A stretch of 43,870 bases of DNA, taken from positions 1 through 43,870 of the IMG/VR virus record IMGVR_UViG_3300042876_001067. One strand, given 5' to 3'. The translations under genes and the position numbers were made by a program. This DNA comes from a virus. This document shows, in pieces, positions 18,513 to 26,058 of the stretch; positions within the stretch are counted from its first letter, which is position 1; the number at the start of each line of letters is the position of its first letter. Below the pieces are notes generated by a model, which saw nothing but the letters and a program-made list of their open reading frames with translations, made no database searches and had not been told where the DNA came from.

Positions 18513-18887
18513 ATGAATAAAACAGAAAATTATAAAAGAAATAGAGAAGTTTTAAAAAGTATGAGCAGAAAGGCCAGACTTATAAGAGAAACCCAAATTG
18601 CAAAAGCAGTACAAAGCAATAATGAAGAAATGCTTATGTATTGGAGTAATTTAAAAATAAATGATATTTTAATGAAAGTGCTTTATAAAAAAGGAGAAGC
18701 AAAAGTTTTTAATACTTTCTTTCAATGGAAAGCAGAAAATAAAATAATTTTAAAAGGCTCAAAAGCAATAGTTATTTGGGGACAACCAAGAACAAAAACC
18801 CAAGAGGTAGACGGCAAGGAAATTGACGAATATAGTTTTTATCCATTGTGTTATTTGTTTAGTAATTTGCAAGTAACAGACCGTTAA
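18513..18887 (+). CDS. ArdC N-terminal-like protein (short)
   Basis: A protein of 124 residues. The region from about 65 to 120, with FNTFFQWKAENKIILKGSKA, IVIWGQPR and SFYPLCYLFSNLQV, resembles the N-terminal domain of ArdC antirestriction proteins, which bind single-stranded DNA and protect incoming mobile DNA. The C-terminal metalloprotease part of full ArdC is absent, and the protein ends where that domain would begin. Together with the preceding gene it looks like a pair typical of Bacteroidota mobile elements, here carried by a phage. Antirestriction activity is inferred from family resemblance only. Confidence 0.6.
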   Translation: MNKTENYKRNREVLKSMSRKARLIRETQIAKAVQSNNEEMLMYWSNLKINDILMKVLYKKGEAKVFNTFFQWKAENKIILKGSKAIVIWGQPRTKTQEVDGKEIDEYSFYPLCYLFSNLQVTDR

Positions 18888-18909
18888 TAAAATATTAAAA
18901 TAATTTCGT

Positions 18910-18947
18910 AATCTTATTTAGAATAATTCTGAATAAGATTATTTTTG
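18910..18947 (+). terminator. Terminator after ArdC-like gene, possibly bidirectional
   Basis: AATCTTATT (18910-18918) and AGAAT (920-924) pair with ATTCT (926-930) and AATAAGATT (932-940), joined by a T-G wobble, giving an almost perfect 15-bp stem. ATTTTTG follows on the plus strand. The gene ends at 18887. Confidence 0.75.
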
Positions 18948-18954
18948 CCCGGGC

Positions 18955-18993
18955 TACTTTTTTTCTTTTATGTATCGATATAGAAAAAAAGTA
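18955..18993. repeat. 12-bp inverted repeat
   Basis: TACTTTTTTTCT (18955-18966) and AGAAAAAAAGTA (18982-18993) are perfect complements around a 15-base spacer. It lies between the terminator and the next promoter and could be a second terminator or an insertion boundary. Confidence 0.6.
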
Positions 18994-19017
18994 ACAAAAA
19001 AAGAAAAGCGATACTTT

Positions 19018-19049
19018 TTGGCTCTAATATAAATTAATTGTTAAATTTG
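19018..19049 (+). promoter_or_regulatory. Bacteroidota-type promoter for the 19085 gene
   Basis: TTG at 19018-19020 (in a run TTTTTG) is followed after 21 bases by TAAATTTG (19042-19049), matching the -33/-7 consensus of Bacteroidota sigma factors. Transcription would start about 28 bases before the ATG at 19085, so this gene has its own promoter. Confidence 0.7.
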
Positions 19050-19084
19050 AATTTATTAACACTTATTTAACCGAAAATAACAAT

Positions 19085-19993
19085 ATGAAACTAATAATTA
19101 ATTGGAATGATTTTCAAAATGATATAAATGCTTTTATCACTAAGGGAATTGGAATAGTAAAAAATGAATCAAATACTAGAGATAATAATTCATTTGAAGA
19201 AATTAAAATAGAAATAGATAATTGGACAAAAAATTGTTATAATTATTTAAAGAAATCCTTTGATGATTCAGAAAATATTATTGCAAACACATTTATTCAA
19301 GAGAAATTAAATTTTAATCTTTCTATGAAGCTTCCAATACTTCAACAAATTAGAAATGAATTTATAGAATTAAAAAATAGAATTGGAATACTACATTATA
19401 CGCTAAAAATATTAGGAATATCTGATGCAATTATTAAACCTGATGAAATAGATTTAGAAATTCGGAAAAATTATTCTACTGAAGATATTATTGAATTTCT
19501 ATTAGATAAATTATATGATCTTTATGATGATTGTTATTATGGAGTTGCATTTATTTTAGAAGGCAATGGAATTAAATTAACCAAAAATAAAGAAGAGAAG
19601 CAATTAATAAATTATTTAGTTGAAAATGAATACGTGATAACCCAAAATTCAAATGTTGTAGATGCACAATTAACTCTTAAAGGAAAAATTTATGTTGAGA
19701 GAAAAAGAAAAGCAAATGAAATAACTTATGATGGCATTGAAAATTCTAAAGAAGAAATATCTAATAAAATTGATGAATTATTTAATGAGCTTAATAAACT
19801 TGGATTAGGTCAAGAGGTATTATTTGAAGAGTTAGAAGATCTAAAAGAATTATATGGAACACTCAATAAAACAAATTGGGGCAAATTATTAAAAGGGAAA
19901 TTAATTGATTTAGGATTGGCTAAAACTATTAATTTAGATACTATGAAGTTTGTATATGAATTTTTAACAAAAGATATATTAAGGTTAACCTGA
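19085..19993 (+). CDS. Unknown protein with own promoter, accessory (moron-like) gene
   Basis: A protein of 302 residues, acidic and helical, with no signal peptide, membrane segment or recognised catalytic motif. Two parts can be seen: residues about 1-190 (long helices, including a DELYDDCYYG-like Asp/Tyr cluster near 145-155) and a C-terminal module of about 230-302 ending in TNWGKLLKGKLIDLGLAKTI followed by FLTKDILRL. I have seen that type of C-terminal module in several unrelated stand-alone or defence-type proteins, but cannot name it. The gene converges on the terminase gene and overlaps its 3' end by nine bases. A lysogen-expressed protective function is a guess. Confidence 0.6.
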   Translation: MKLIINWNDFQNDINAFITKGIGIVKNESNTRDNNSFEEIKIEIDNWTKNCYNYLKKSFDDSENIIANTFIQEKLNFNLSMKLPILQQIRNEFIELKNRIGILHYTLKILGISDAIIKPDEIDLEIRKNYSTEDIIEFLLDKLYDLYDDCYYGVAFILEGNGIKLTKNKEEKQLINYLVENEYVITQNSNVVDAQLTLKGKIYVERKRKANEITYDGIENSKEEISNKIDELFNELNKLGLGQEVLFEELEDLKELYGTLNKTNWGKLLKGKLIDLGLAKTINLDTMKFVYEFLTKDILRLT

Positions 19994-21628
19994 TTGATTC
20001 CACTGGTAGGCTGATCCAATTTGACTTATTGTATCTATAGGATAAAAATTCATTCCAATATATAAAGTATCCCATGCATCTGTAATATGTGTTTTTTTTT
20101 CGTCAGGGTTTTCTGGTGTATCCGGATCCTTCTCTGCAGATTTGTCTTTTTCAAATCCATTACGTCCTTGTTTAATTCCAGTTTGCTCCATGGCCAATAA
20201 AAGATATTCATTGTTGTCCTGGTTAAATGTTGGAAACAAATAAGCTGGATCTCCTTTAAAAGCTTTATCAATATACTCATGTTTTAAATTGTGCTTCATT
20301 GGATTGCCAATGTAAACACCAAATACATTAAACCCTGCTTTTCTAAGTGTTTTAATTACTATATCTGCAAATGTTTCTGAAGTTACTGCTGATTTCTGAA
20401 TCATTGTGCTATCATAATAATAAACGATATCTCTATTTTTTAAATGCTTATAGTATGAACACCAATCTTCAACTGCTTCCTGGAGTTTTCTTGGTGTTTT
20501 AACATAATTACTTCGTTCGCAACGGGCTTCTCTTCCTATTCTTTGTCCATTGCATATGGAATTAATTGCAGAATTTGAATCATTAGCAATACACATTGGT
20601 AGGCTTGAATCAATATCTCCATCCCAACGACATTCAGTCTTATTTTTTTCATTAATAGGTTCTAAATTATCAATATATTGATAATCATAACTGGAATAAT
20701 AATGGGTTTTTTCATCCAATCCTGAATAGAATCCGCCTTCTAATTTTCTCATTCGCTCATTTAAAATTGAGGTTCTGAAAATCAAAGGTGGGAGATCCCT
20801 TTTCATTTGTTTTACAAAATCTTCTCCAACAACTTCAATATTCCAAAATATATCATACTCTCCATAATGAATAGCGTTTTTTCTGTATTTATTGAGTTCT
20901 GCTTTTAATGATTTTACTTTCTGTTTATAGCTCGGATATTTTTCTGATTTAACTTTTGCATATGCATATTCCTTATAGGTAAGACTAATTAGTTCAATTA
21001 GATCCTTATCTATTTTTTTTTCTTCCTCCAGTAACCACATTCCCATTTTATTTGTTGGCATATCTGATGTCCAAAGAGTGCCATGATGCCATGGACAATT
21101 TCCAAAATATTGGATATTACCACGATTAGCAGGACCAACTTCTTCAGTAATTTTTTTATAATCAAGAAATTTCGCTTCAAATCCTTTTACCCAGTCGAGG
21201 GACATTGAATTTGCAGACATTGGCCTATCAAAAGAAATTAAATGAGCAATTGAGCCATTATACCAACTCATTACGTATTCATAATCGAATGGCTCAATAT
21301 AAGGTGTATTATAATTTAAATGTTTAGGTGGTTTCTTACCAATAACATAATGTATATTTCTGTAATAGCCAAGCCGTTCAAGAGCACTGCATACTGCCGG
21401 CAATGTATTTCTTAATAGTTTTCCATAAGTTGGGGATAAAAGAGCACCTGCACTTCTTGGCATAGCATGAACATCCCTAACCAAACTTGTTGCATCAAAT
21501 CCTTCAGATTTTCCGAGAGCTCTTGAACAAATATAGGTAGAATCCTTTGCAGCTATTGTCATAGCTTGCAATTGCGCTTTATTAAAATATTTTTTTACTT
21601 TTCCTGATTCCTCATTCATCATCTTCAA
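19985..21628 (-). CDS. terL: Terminase large subunit
   Basis: A protein of 547 residues. CSRALGKSEG (about 34-43) is a divergent Walker A with the GKS kept but the leading Gly replaced. The following RDVHAMPRSAGALLSPTYGK and FDRPMSANSMSLDWVKGFEA are typical of the terminase family of Bacteroidota phages. The C-terminal half has DIVYYYDST and HITDAWDTLYIG, placed like the acidic residues of the RNase H-type packaging nuclease. It would pump DNA into proheads and cut it. It follows a small-subunit candidate with a 17-base overlap and is followed by an opposite-strand cassette instead of the portal. Confidence 0.85.
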   Translation of the reverse strand: MKMMNEESGKVKKYFNKAQLQAMTIAAKDSTYICSRALGKSEGFDATSLVRDVHAMPRSAGALLSPTYGKLLRNTLPAVCSALERLGYYRNIHYVIGKKPPKHLNYNTPYIEPFDYEYVMSWYNGSIAHLISFDRPMSANSMSLDWVKGFEAKFLDYKKITEEVGPANRGNIQYFGNCPWHHGTLWTSDMPTNKMGMWLLEEEKKIDKDLIELISLTYKEYAYAKVKSEKYPSYKQKVKSLKAELNKYRKNAIHYGEYDIFWNIEVVGEDFVKQMKRDLPPLIFRTSILNERMRKLEGGFYSGLDEKTHYYSSYDYQYIDNLEPINEKNKTECRWDGDIDSSLPMCIANDSNSAINSICNGQRIGREARCERSNYVKTPRKLQEAVEDWCSYYKHLKNRDIVYYYDSTMIQKSAVTSETFADIVIKTLRKAGFNVFGVYIGNPMKHNLKHEYIDKAFKGDPAYLFPTFNQDNNEYLLLAMEQTGIKQGRNGFEKDKSAEKDPDTPENPDEKKTHITDAWDTLYIGMNFYPIDTISQIGSAYQWNQSG

Positions 21629-22214
21629 TTATATGCGCTTCTTGTATATTTAATCCTTTATACTTAGCTCTTAGCTTTTCCCTTTTTTCTTCATCGATCG
21701 GAGTAAATTTATTTTCATTGCTATCTAATACAGTAATGTCTGGTACTGGTTCAAAATTTGGAGGCAATATTTTATTCCAGGGCATTTCTTCATTTTCATT
21801 CTGATCACACATTGTGTATTTACCTATTTTGTCATAACCTAAAATCATTGCTTTTGGATCATTATTTTGGCGGGCTATTTCAATTGATTCCAAACAACCC
21901 TGTACAATAATATGTCTATACCAACTCTTCTTGGCATTTTTCACATTACCAAGTAATATCTTTATACCAAATAAGTCATTGTATGCTGTTGTCTTTTCAA
22001 TTCCAAATTCATCCATTAACCAGTCAATAACCATATTGTCCGTTAATGATGGAGTATCACACCAATGCGCAAAACCCGCCCGGGCCCTATTGAGTATCTC
22101 CATTTCTTTTGGAGTCATTACGATTTCATTTCGTTCCTTTCTTTTGCCTTTAATTTCAGCATTATCGGTAAAAAGATATTTTTCGATTTTTTCGTATGTT
22201 GTTAATTTACTCAT
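21612..22214 (-). CDS. terS: Terminase small subunit-like protein
   Basis: A protein of 200 residues. It starts with a Lys/Glu-rich helix. A helix-turn-helix-like stretch follows near 60-85 (IDWLMDEFGIEKTTAYNDLF), and an acidic tail ends IIEDDE. Its place directly before the large subunit, with a 17-base overlap, fits the DNA-recognition subunit. The call rests on context plus the HTH-like helix; the 93-residue gene just upstream is a rival candidate. Confidence 0.6.
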   Translation of the reverse strand: MSKLTTYEKIEKYLFTDNAEIKGKRKERNEIVMTPKEMEILNRARAGFAHWCDTPSLTDNMVIDWLMDEFGIEKTTAYNDLFGIKILLGNVKNAKKSWYRHIIVQGCLESIEIARQNNDPKAMILGYDKIGKYTMCDQNENEEMPWNKILPPNFEPVPDITVLDSNENKFTPIDEEKREKLRAKYKGLNIQEAHIIEDDE

Positions 22215-22492
22215 TTCTTATCTTCGATTTCCTGAGTTTTTATATACTTATTTACCATCGCTTCAGCATTTGGACTTCCATGTTTTGCCATCTTTATTAT
22301 ATTTTTGCGAAGCTCCATCTTTGTTATTGTTTTACCTTTGTTATAGGCAATATTAGCAGGAGTATTTTCTTTTTTTATTTCTGCCTTCAGCTCTTTTTTA
22401 TTTTTATTAAGCAATAAGGCTATCTCTTCAATATTGAGAAACAGCCCAGCTTGTTCCTCAATTTGCAGTAATTCTTCTTGTGTCAGATTCAT
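22211..22492 (-). CDS. Small helical protein before terminase
   Basis: A protein of 93 residues. Helices include FLNIEEIALLLNKNKKELKA, an HTH-like stretch, and the end is Lys/Glu-rich (KTQEIEDKK). It overlaps the next gene by four bases (ATGA-type coupling) and the PLD-like gene upstream by 35 bases. It may be a terminase accessory or the small terminase itself. Confidence 0.55.
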   Translation of the reverse strand: MNLTQEELLQIEEQAGLFLNIEEIALLLNKNKKELKAEIKKENTPANIAYNKGKTITKMELRKNIIKMAKHGSPNAEAMVNKYIKTQEIEDKK

Positions 22493-22961
22493 GTTTATCC
22501 TGATTTAAAGAGACACCATTTTCCATGGCACCTTTAAAAAATTCCAGAAAAACATCAGCAACACTTTTTAAGGTACATATAACCCCAACTTCATATCTTT
22601 TATTTTCAGTTAAGTTTGCACTTGTAATTAAAGTAACATTAAAGTTTTCATTTGAAATCAATATTATCTTAGTATGATTACTGCATAAACTTACCTGATC
22701 TGATATGTTTAATAAAAAATTTGCTAAATCCATTCGCGATTTTCGAATACTAAAATCCACAACGCATTTTAGCTCCGTAATTAGCCCAGCATCTTTCATA
22801 TTTTTGAGTGAGCAAATTGCTTCGTCGCAAATAGAAAAAGTGCTAAACATAATTCTAGCTGGTCCTGTTTTTTCAAGAATTTTTCTAATGATTTTGTGCA
22901 ATGAAGTATCGTTAGTCAAATAGATCTGCCACTCATTTTCTAATTTCAATTCTGGTATCAT
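22458..22961 (-). CDS. Phospholipase D-like domain protein
   Basis: A protein of 167 residues. The segment NHTKIILI at about 95-102 followed by LITSANLTENKRYEVG resembles the HxK...(D)...N/S...E motif of the PLD superfamily, with Asp replaced, in a single-copy form. PLD folds include nucleases and phospholipases, and such short proteins occur next to terminases in Bacteroidota phages. A possible role is DNA end processing or a nuclease in packaging; activity is doubtful because the motif is incomplete. It overlaps both neighbours. Confidence 0.55.
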   Translation of the reverse strand: MIPELKLENEWQIYLTNDTSLHKIIRKILEKTGPARIMFSTFSICDEAICSLKNMKDAGLITELKCVVDFSIRKSRMDLANFLLNISDQVSLCSNHTKIILISNENFNVTLITSANLTENKRYEVGVICTLKSVADVFLEFFKGAMENGVSLNQDKHESDTRRITAN

Positions 22962-23106
22962 TTATTGTTTTTAAAAATTTAGTATATGTTTCTATTTTCT
23001 TTTTTTGTTTAGGCTTATTGGTATCAGCATACCTGGCAATATATCGGCGTGCTGCATTAACCTTATTTACCAATTCTATTAAGCTTATTTTAGAATCATC
23101 AGCCAT
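22933..23106 (-). CDS. Small basic protein, 57 aa
   Basis: An ATG at 23106 opens a 57-residue frame ending in TGA at 22933, overlapping the PLD-like gene by 29 bases. The protein starts MADDSKISLIELVNKVNAAR and is strongly basic and helical after residue 20 (KPKQKKKIETYTKF). It fills an otherwise empty gap in the terminase operon. No family recognised. Confidence 0.5.
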   Translation of the reverse strand: MADDSKISLIELVNKVNAARRYIARYADTNKPKQKKKIETYTKFLKTINDTRIEIRK

Positions 23107-23145
23107 AACAATATTTATACTATTCCCTGATTAGTAGGGAGAAAA

Positions 23146-23700
23146 TTATTTTTTTTCTATTTTATTCTCTTTCCACCATTCATCAATCTTTTTCCAGTTT
23201 AAATCACGCTGTTCTTCCATTGCAGCTTTTTCATTTACAAGTTTTTTTCGGTCTTTGTCATATTTTTTACCCTTTGGTAACTTGGTCATTTCTGCATGTT
23301 TTTTAGCCATATCGCTGGTTAATGTACCGTTTTGATCATATAACTTTTGTAAGTTTTCAGGAAGCTCTTTATAATCTACAATTGGATTTTTTTTGATTAC
23401 TGGTTTATCAGGATTCTTTACAGGTGTACCTGGTCTCAAAGGTTTGACTGTTATTTCCGGAAGATCATTCACCTGGTTAAAATGATTATTTTGTTCCAGG
23501 ATCCTGAAGATGTTTTTTACTGCTTTCTCCAGTAAATTAAATCTTAATTCACCTGTTTTGGCTTTTTCTTCATTGAAAAATTTATCCTGATCAGATGTAA
23601 CTGATTTAAATTTTTCATCATTTTTAAAGTGATTAAACACTTCTAACATTTTAGCATAATCATTGCTGATTATTGCATTATAAACTTGTTCTCTTTTCAT
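23146..23700 (-). CDS. Helical, charged protein of unknown function
   Basis: A protein of 184 residues. The N-terminal 80 residues are helical. A proline-rich linker (about 90-110: PLRPGTPVKNPDKPVIKKNP) precedes a charged C-terminal helix region rich in Lys/Glu ending ENKIEKK. This layout suggests a two-domain adaptor or DNA-associated protein. It sits two bases after the methyltransferase-like gene and before the terminase cluster. Not recognised. Confidence 0.55.
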   Translation of the reverse strand: MKREQVYNAIISNDYAKMLEVFNHFKNDEKFKSVTSDQDKFFNEEKAKTGELRFNLLEKAVKNIFRILEQNNHFNQVNDLPEITVKPLRPGTPVKNPDKPVIKKNPIVDYKELPENLQKLYDQNGTLTSDMAKKHAEMTKLPKGKKYDKDRKKLVNEKAAMEEQRDLNWKKIDEWWKENKIEKK

Positions 23701-23702
23701 AA

Positions 23703-24206
23703 TTAATTTATTTTTAAATTTTGTTTGTTTATAAATAATGCTGTTTGCAAATTCCCATCGTAGTATATTATTTTAACATAATCCGGAGGGACTTCAATTT
23801 TGTGCCAATTATAACCTTCGTATTCAAAATCATGAGCTACAATCATTTTGGCTTTATGAAATAAATAATTAACACAGTTAGCCCGTGAATCCATATGGCC
23901 ATCAATAAATGCTAAATCCACAGGACCAAGTTTATCAATTATTTGTACCGGTACTTCAGGACCTAAATTTAAAATCGGATGCCAATTCTTTTTTTTAATT
24001 TCAGAAGTCATTTTATCATACCAGGATTTTTCCTGTTGTTCAATACTGCAAACATTGCAGTCATTAAACAAAAAAAACTTTGTTGAAAAATTTCCCATTC
24101 CGAATTCCAAGACATCGTTAATTTCATATGCCTGAAATAAGAATCTTAAAAATGGTAGATGGGTTCCGTATCCGGATCCGTCATCTTCAAAATCTTCTGA
24201 AGTCAT
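23703..24206 (-). CDS. SAM-dependent methyltransferase-like protein
   Basis: A protein of 167 residues. NDVLEFGMGNFSTKFFLF at about 30-47 fits motif I (E/DxGxGxxS) of class I methyltransferases, and PVDLAFIDGHMDSRAN at about 97-112 fits the acidic strand of motif IV/post-II. It overlaps the glycosyltransferase gene by four bases (ATGA), so the two enzymes are coupled and probably act on the same target, perhaps a host surface glycan or virion glycan. Substrate unknown. Confidence 0.6.
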   Translation of the reverse strand: MTSEDFEDDGSGYGTHLPFLRFLFQAYEINDVLEFGMGNFSTKFFLFNDCNVCSIEQQEKSWYDKMTSEIKKKNWHPILNLGPEVPVQIIDKLGPVDLAFIDGHMDSRANCVNYLFHKAKMIVAHDFEYEGYNWHKIEVPPDYVKIIYYDGNLQTALFINKQNLKIN

Positions 24207-24922
24207 ATGTCAACTGTATTGATATTCCATTTTATAGTGTTGATTATTTCTGTCTGATACTTATCATTCTTATTACAGTAATTATGAATAGAATAACTAT
24301 CATCATGCAGGTGGCTAATCCATATCCATCTTTCCGGTCTGGCTGGATTCATAATTGGAATTTTTCTTTTCTGCAGAAAAATACTGAACCAGATGTCAGT
24401 CATATTTATGGTTTTAAAAATTGATAAATCAACTTTTGGTAAAGTGTCTGTATGAAATGCCATTGCACCGGTACCAAGTTCATGAACAAATTTATCCTCC
24501 TGAAAACCCATTAAGCAACCTCTGAATTCTTTGGCATCATAATAATAGGTTTTGCATGGGCGATCGAAAAATATACGTCCATGCGCAGATATAACAGCTT
24601 CGCGTTTATATTTTTCCACAACCTCAATCATTCTTTCAGTATAATTGGATGGATACAATAATTTATCATCAACTGTAAAAATGTAAGCATTTTTCCAGCT
24701 GCTGCACTTAAAAAACTTTCCCACATCTCCAAGATCTCCAAGATGATCCTGACTCTTGAAAATTTTAATTTTAGGATGTTTTAAAAAATCAGGAATGCTT
24801 TTAAAGTCATTGAGATAAATATTAATGATATCACATTGGGGTAATATCCTTGCTATGCTTTCCTCCAATGCTTTAATTCTTGGTGGCATAGTAGCCATAT
24901 TGTAGATTATTTTTTCTTTCAT
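24203..24922 (-). CDS. Glycosyltransferase-like protein
   Basis: A protein of 239 residues from the ATG at 24922 (MKEKIIYNMATMPPR). An upstream ATG at 24967 lies inside the terminator hairpin 24947-24984 and is unlikely to be used. MATMPPRIKALEESIARIL and FTVDDKLLYPSN (an acidic DD cluster in the place of a DxD motif) fit the GT-A nucleotide-sugar glycosyltransferases. Phage glycosyltransferases can modify host surface or DNA. The ATGA overlap with the methyltransferase gene points to a joint pathway. Acceptor and donor are unknown. Confidence 0.65.
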   Translation of the reverse strand: MKEKIIYNMATMPPRIKALEESIARILPQCDIINIYLNDFKSIPDFLKHPKIKIFKSQDHLGDLGDVGKFFKCSSWKNAYIFTVDDKLLYPSNYTERMIEVVEKYKREAVISAHGRIFFDRPCKTYYYDAKEFRGCLMGFQEDKFVHELGTGAMAFHTDTLPKVDLSIFKTINMTDIWFSIFLQKRKIPIMNPARPERWIWISHLHDDSYSIHNYCNKNDKYQTEIINTIKWNINTVDI

Positions 24923-24946
24923 TTCGTCTTGACCATTTTTAATCAG

Positions 24947-24984
24947 ATAAAAAAAAGAGCCATCCATAGAATAGAATGGCTCTT
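24947..24984 (-). terminator. Rho-independent terminator after the 24990 gene
   Basis: On the minus strand AAGAGCCAT (24984-24976) pairs with ATGGCTCTT (963-955) over 12 bases, followed by a run of T to about 24947. It sits a few bases downstream of the stop at 24990, separating the head genes from the glycosyltransferase operon. Confidence 0.8.
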
Positions 24985-24989
24985 AAACT

Positions 24990-25226
24990 TCATTTTTTTA
25001 ACTTTTCTTTAACATCAATTTTTTTTACTTCAATTGGTTTTTCTTCTGGAAATAATTTTTTTCTTCCTTCTGGTGTAGGTTCGACAAATCGGCACTTATT
25101 AAGATACAATTGTTCGAGTTTTTCATCAGAAAGATTATCTAAATAAACTTCCTGGAAGACACCATCAAGTTTTAAATTGACATGGCCAGGCGCTTCAATG
25201 CCTTTTCTTTGAAATAGTTTTCCCAT
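24990..25226 (-). CDS. Small charged protein
   Basis: A protein of 78 residues: a beta-rich N-terminal half (GHVNLKLDGVFQEVYLDNLS) and a Lys/Glu/Pro-rich C-terminal half. It is the last gene before the terminator at 24947-24984. Small proteins of this type follow capsid or tail-tube genes in other phages, but no family is recognised. Confidence 0.55.
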   Translation of the reverse strand: MGKLFQRKGIEAPGHVNLKLDGVFQEVYLDNLSDEKLEQLYLNKCRFVEPTPEGRKKLFPEEKPIEVKKIDVKEKLKK

Positions 25227-25244
25227 TTTTTTTCAAAATTTAAA

Positions 25245-25976
25245 TTAAGAAGAAACTGCTGGTAAAGTTTCACCACTTAATGGTATTTCACCATTATATG
25301 TGAAACCAGGAACAAATGAATCGGTTGTGAACTCACATTCAAACCCTTTAGCATCTGCTGCTTTGGAACCAGATTTTCCTTTTGGTTTAAAAGTAACAGG
25401 TCTTTGTTGTGTTCCGATGGATATCCTGGTACCATCGTCATCAATAAAAATCAAAACGCCTGAAGAATTATTTAAAATTCTGGCTAATGCTCTTGGTTTA
25501 TTATTAAAACCAGCAATAAAGAACTTGCCTTTTGGCTGAAATGATTTACCCCCAACATTTTCACCCTGACTTTCAGGATCCAGGTTTATTGAATCTGGTG
25601 AATAGTATATTTTTATAAAATACATACCAGCCATCATCACATAATTACCATTTAATGTTACCAATTCATCATCATTTGTTGGGTTTGCCGGTAATGTTGG
25701 ATAAGTTTTAATATGAGATCGTAATGCCAGATAACCGACCGATCCAAAACCACCCATACCTTCATCTCCATCTTTTGCACCTGCCTCTTTGGAAAGAGAA
25801 TAACTTGTAAGATTAATACCTCCGGCCAATGTTGCTCCCACTCCATGGTTAAAAATTGACAAATCAATTCCGACATGTGGAGCTGCAAGAAAGAAAATAA
25901 ATAAGGCCAGGCTTATTATGCAAAATGTCCATTTTATTACTCCCAGACATAATTTCCATTTTATGTTATTTTTCAT
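25245..25976 (-). CDS. Possible major tail or head-decoration protein with N-terminal hydrophobic segment
   Basis: A protein of 243 residues. Residues about 10-32 are a strong hydrophobic segment (CIISLALFIFFLAAP), which could be a membrane anchor or signal peptide. The rest is Gly-rich and beta-structured, with KGFECEFTTDSFVPGFTYNG near the C-terminus resembling tail-tube-type endings. It lies after the major capsid protein and its terminator. The structural role is inferred from position; the hydrophobic N-terminus is unexpected for a tube protein. Confidence 0.45.
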   Translation of the reverse strand: MKNNIKWKLCLGVIKWTFCIISLALFIFFLAAPHVGIDLSIFNHGVGATLAGGINLTSYSLSKEAGAKDGDEGMGGFGSVGYLALRSHIKTYPTLPANPTNDDELVTLNGNYVMMAGMYFIKIYYSPDSINLDPESQGENVGGKSFQPKGKFFIAGFNNKPRALARILNNSSGVLIFIDDDGTRISIGTQQRPVTFKPKGKSGSKAADAKGFECEFTTDSFVPGFTYNGEIPLSGETLPAVSS

Positions 25977-26024
25977 TTGAATAATTTTAATTTGTTATTA
26001 CTTATTTTATTTGTTTGAATCAGT

Positions 26025-26054
26025 TAAAATTAAAAGGGGGAATTTCACCCCCTT
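26025..26054 (-). terminator. Terminator after the capsid gene
   Basis: On the minus strand AAGGGGG (26054-26048) pairs with CCCCCTT (26040-26034) over a seven-base loop, followed by TTAATTTT. It starts five bases after the stop of the major capsid gene, a typical way to boost capsid mRNA. Confidence 0.85.
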
Positions 26055-26058
26055 GGGA

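Noticed and set aside
24920-24967. Upstream start for the glycosyltransferase at 24967
   Set aside because: That ATG lies inside a clear terminator hairpin; the start at 24922 avoids it.
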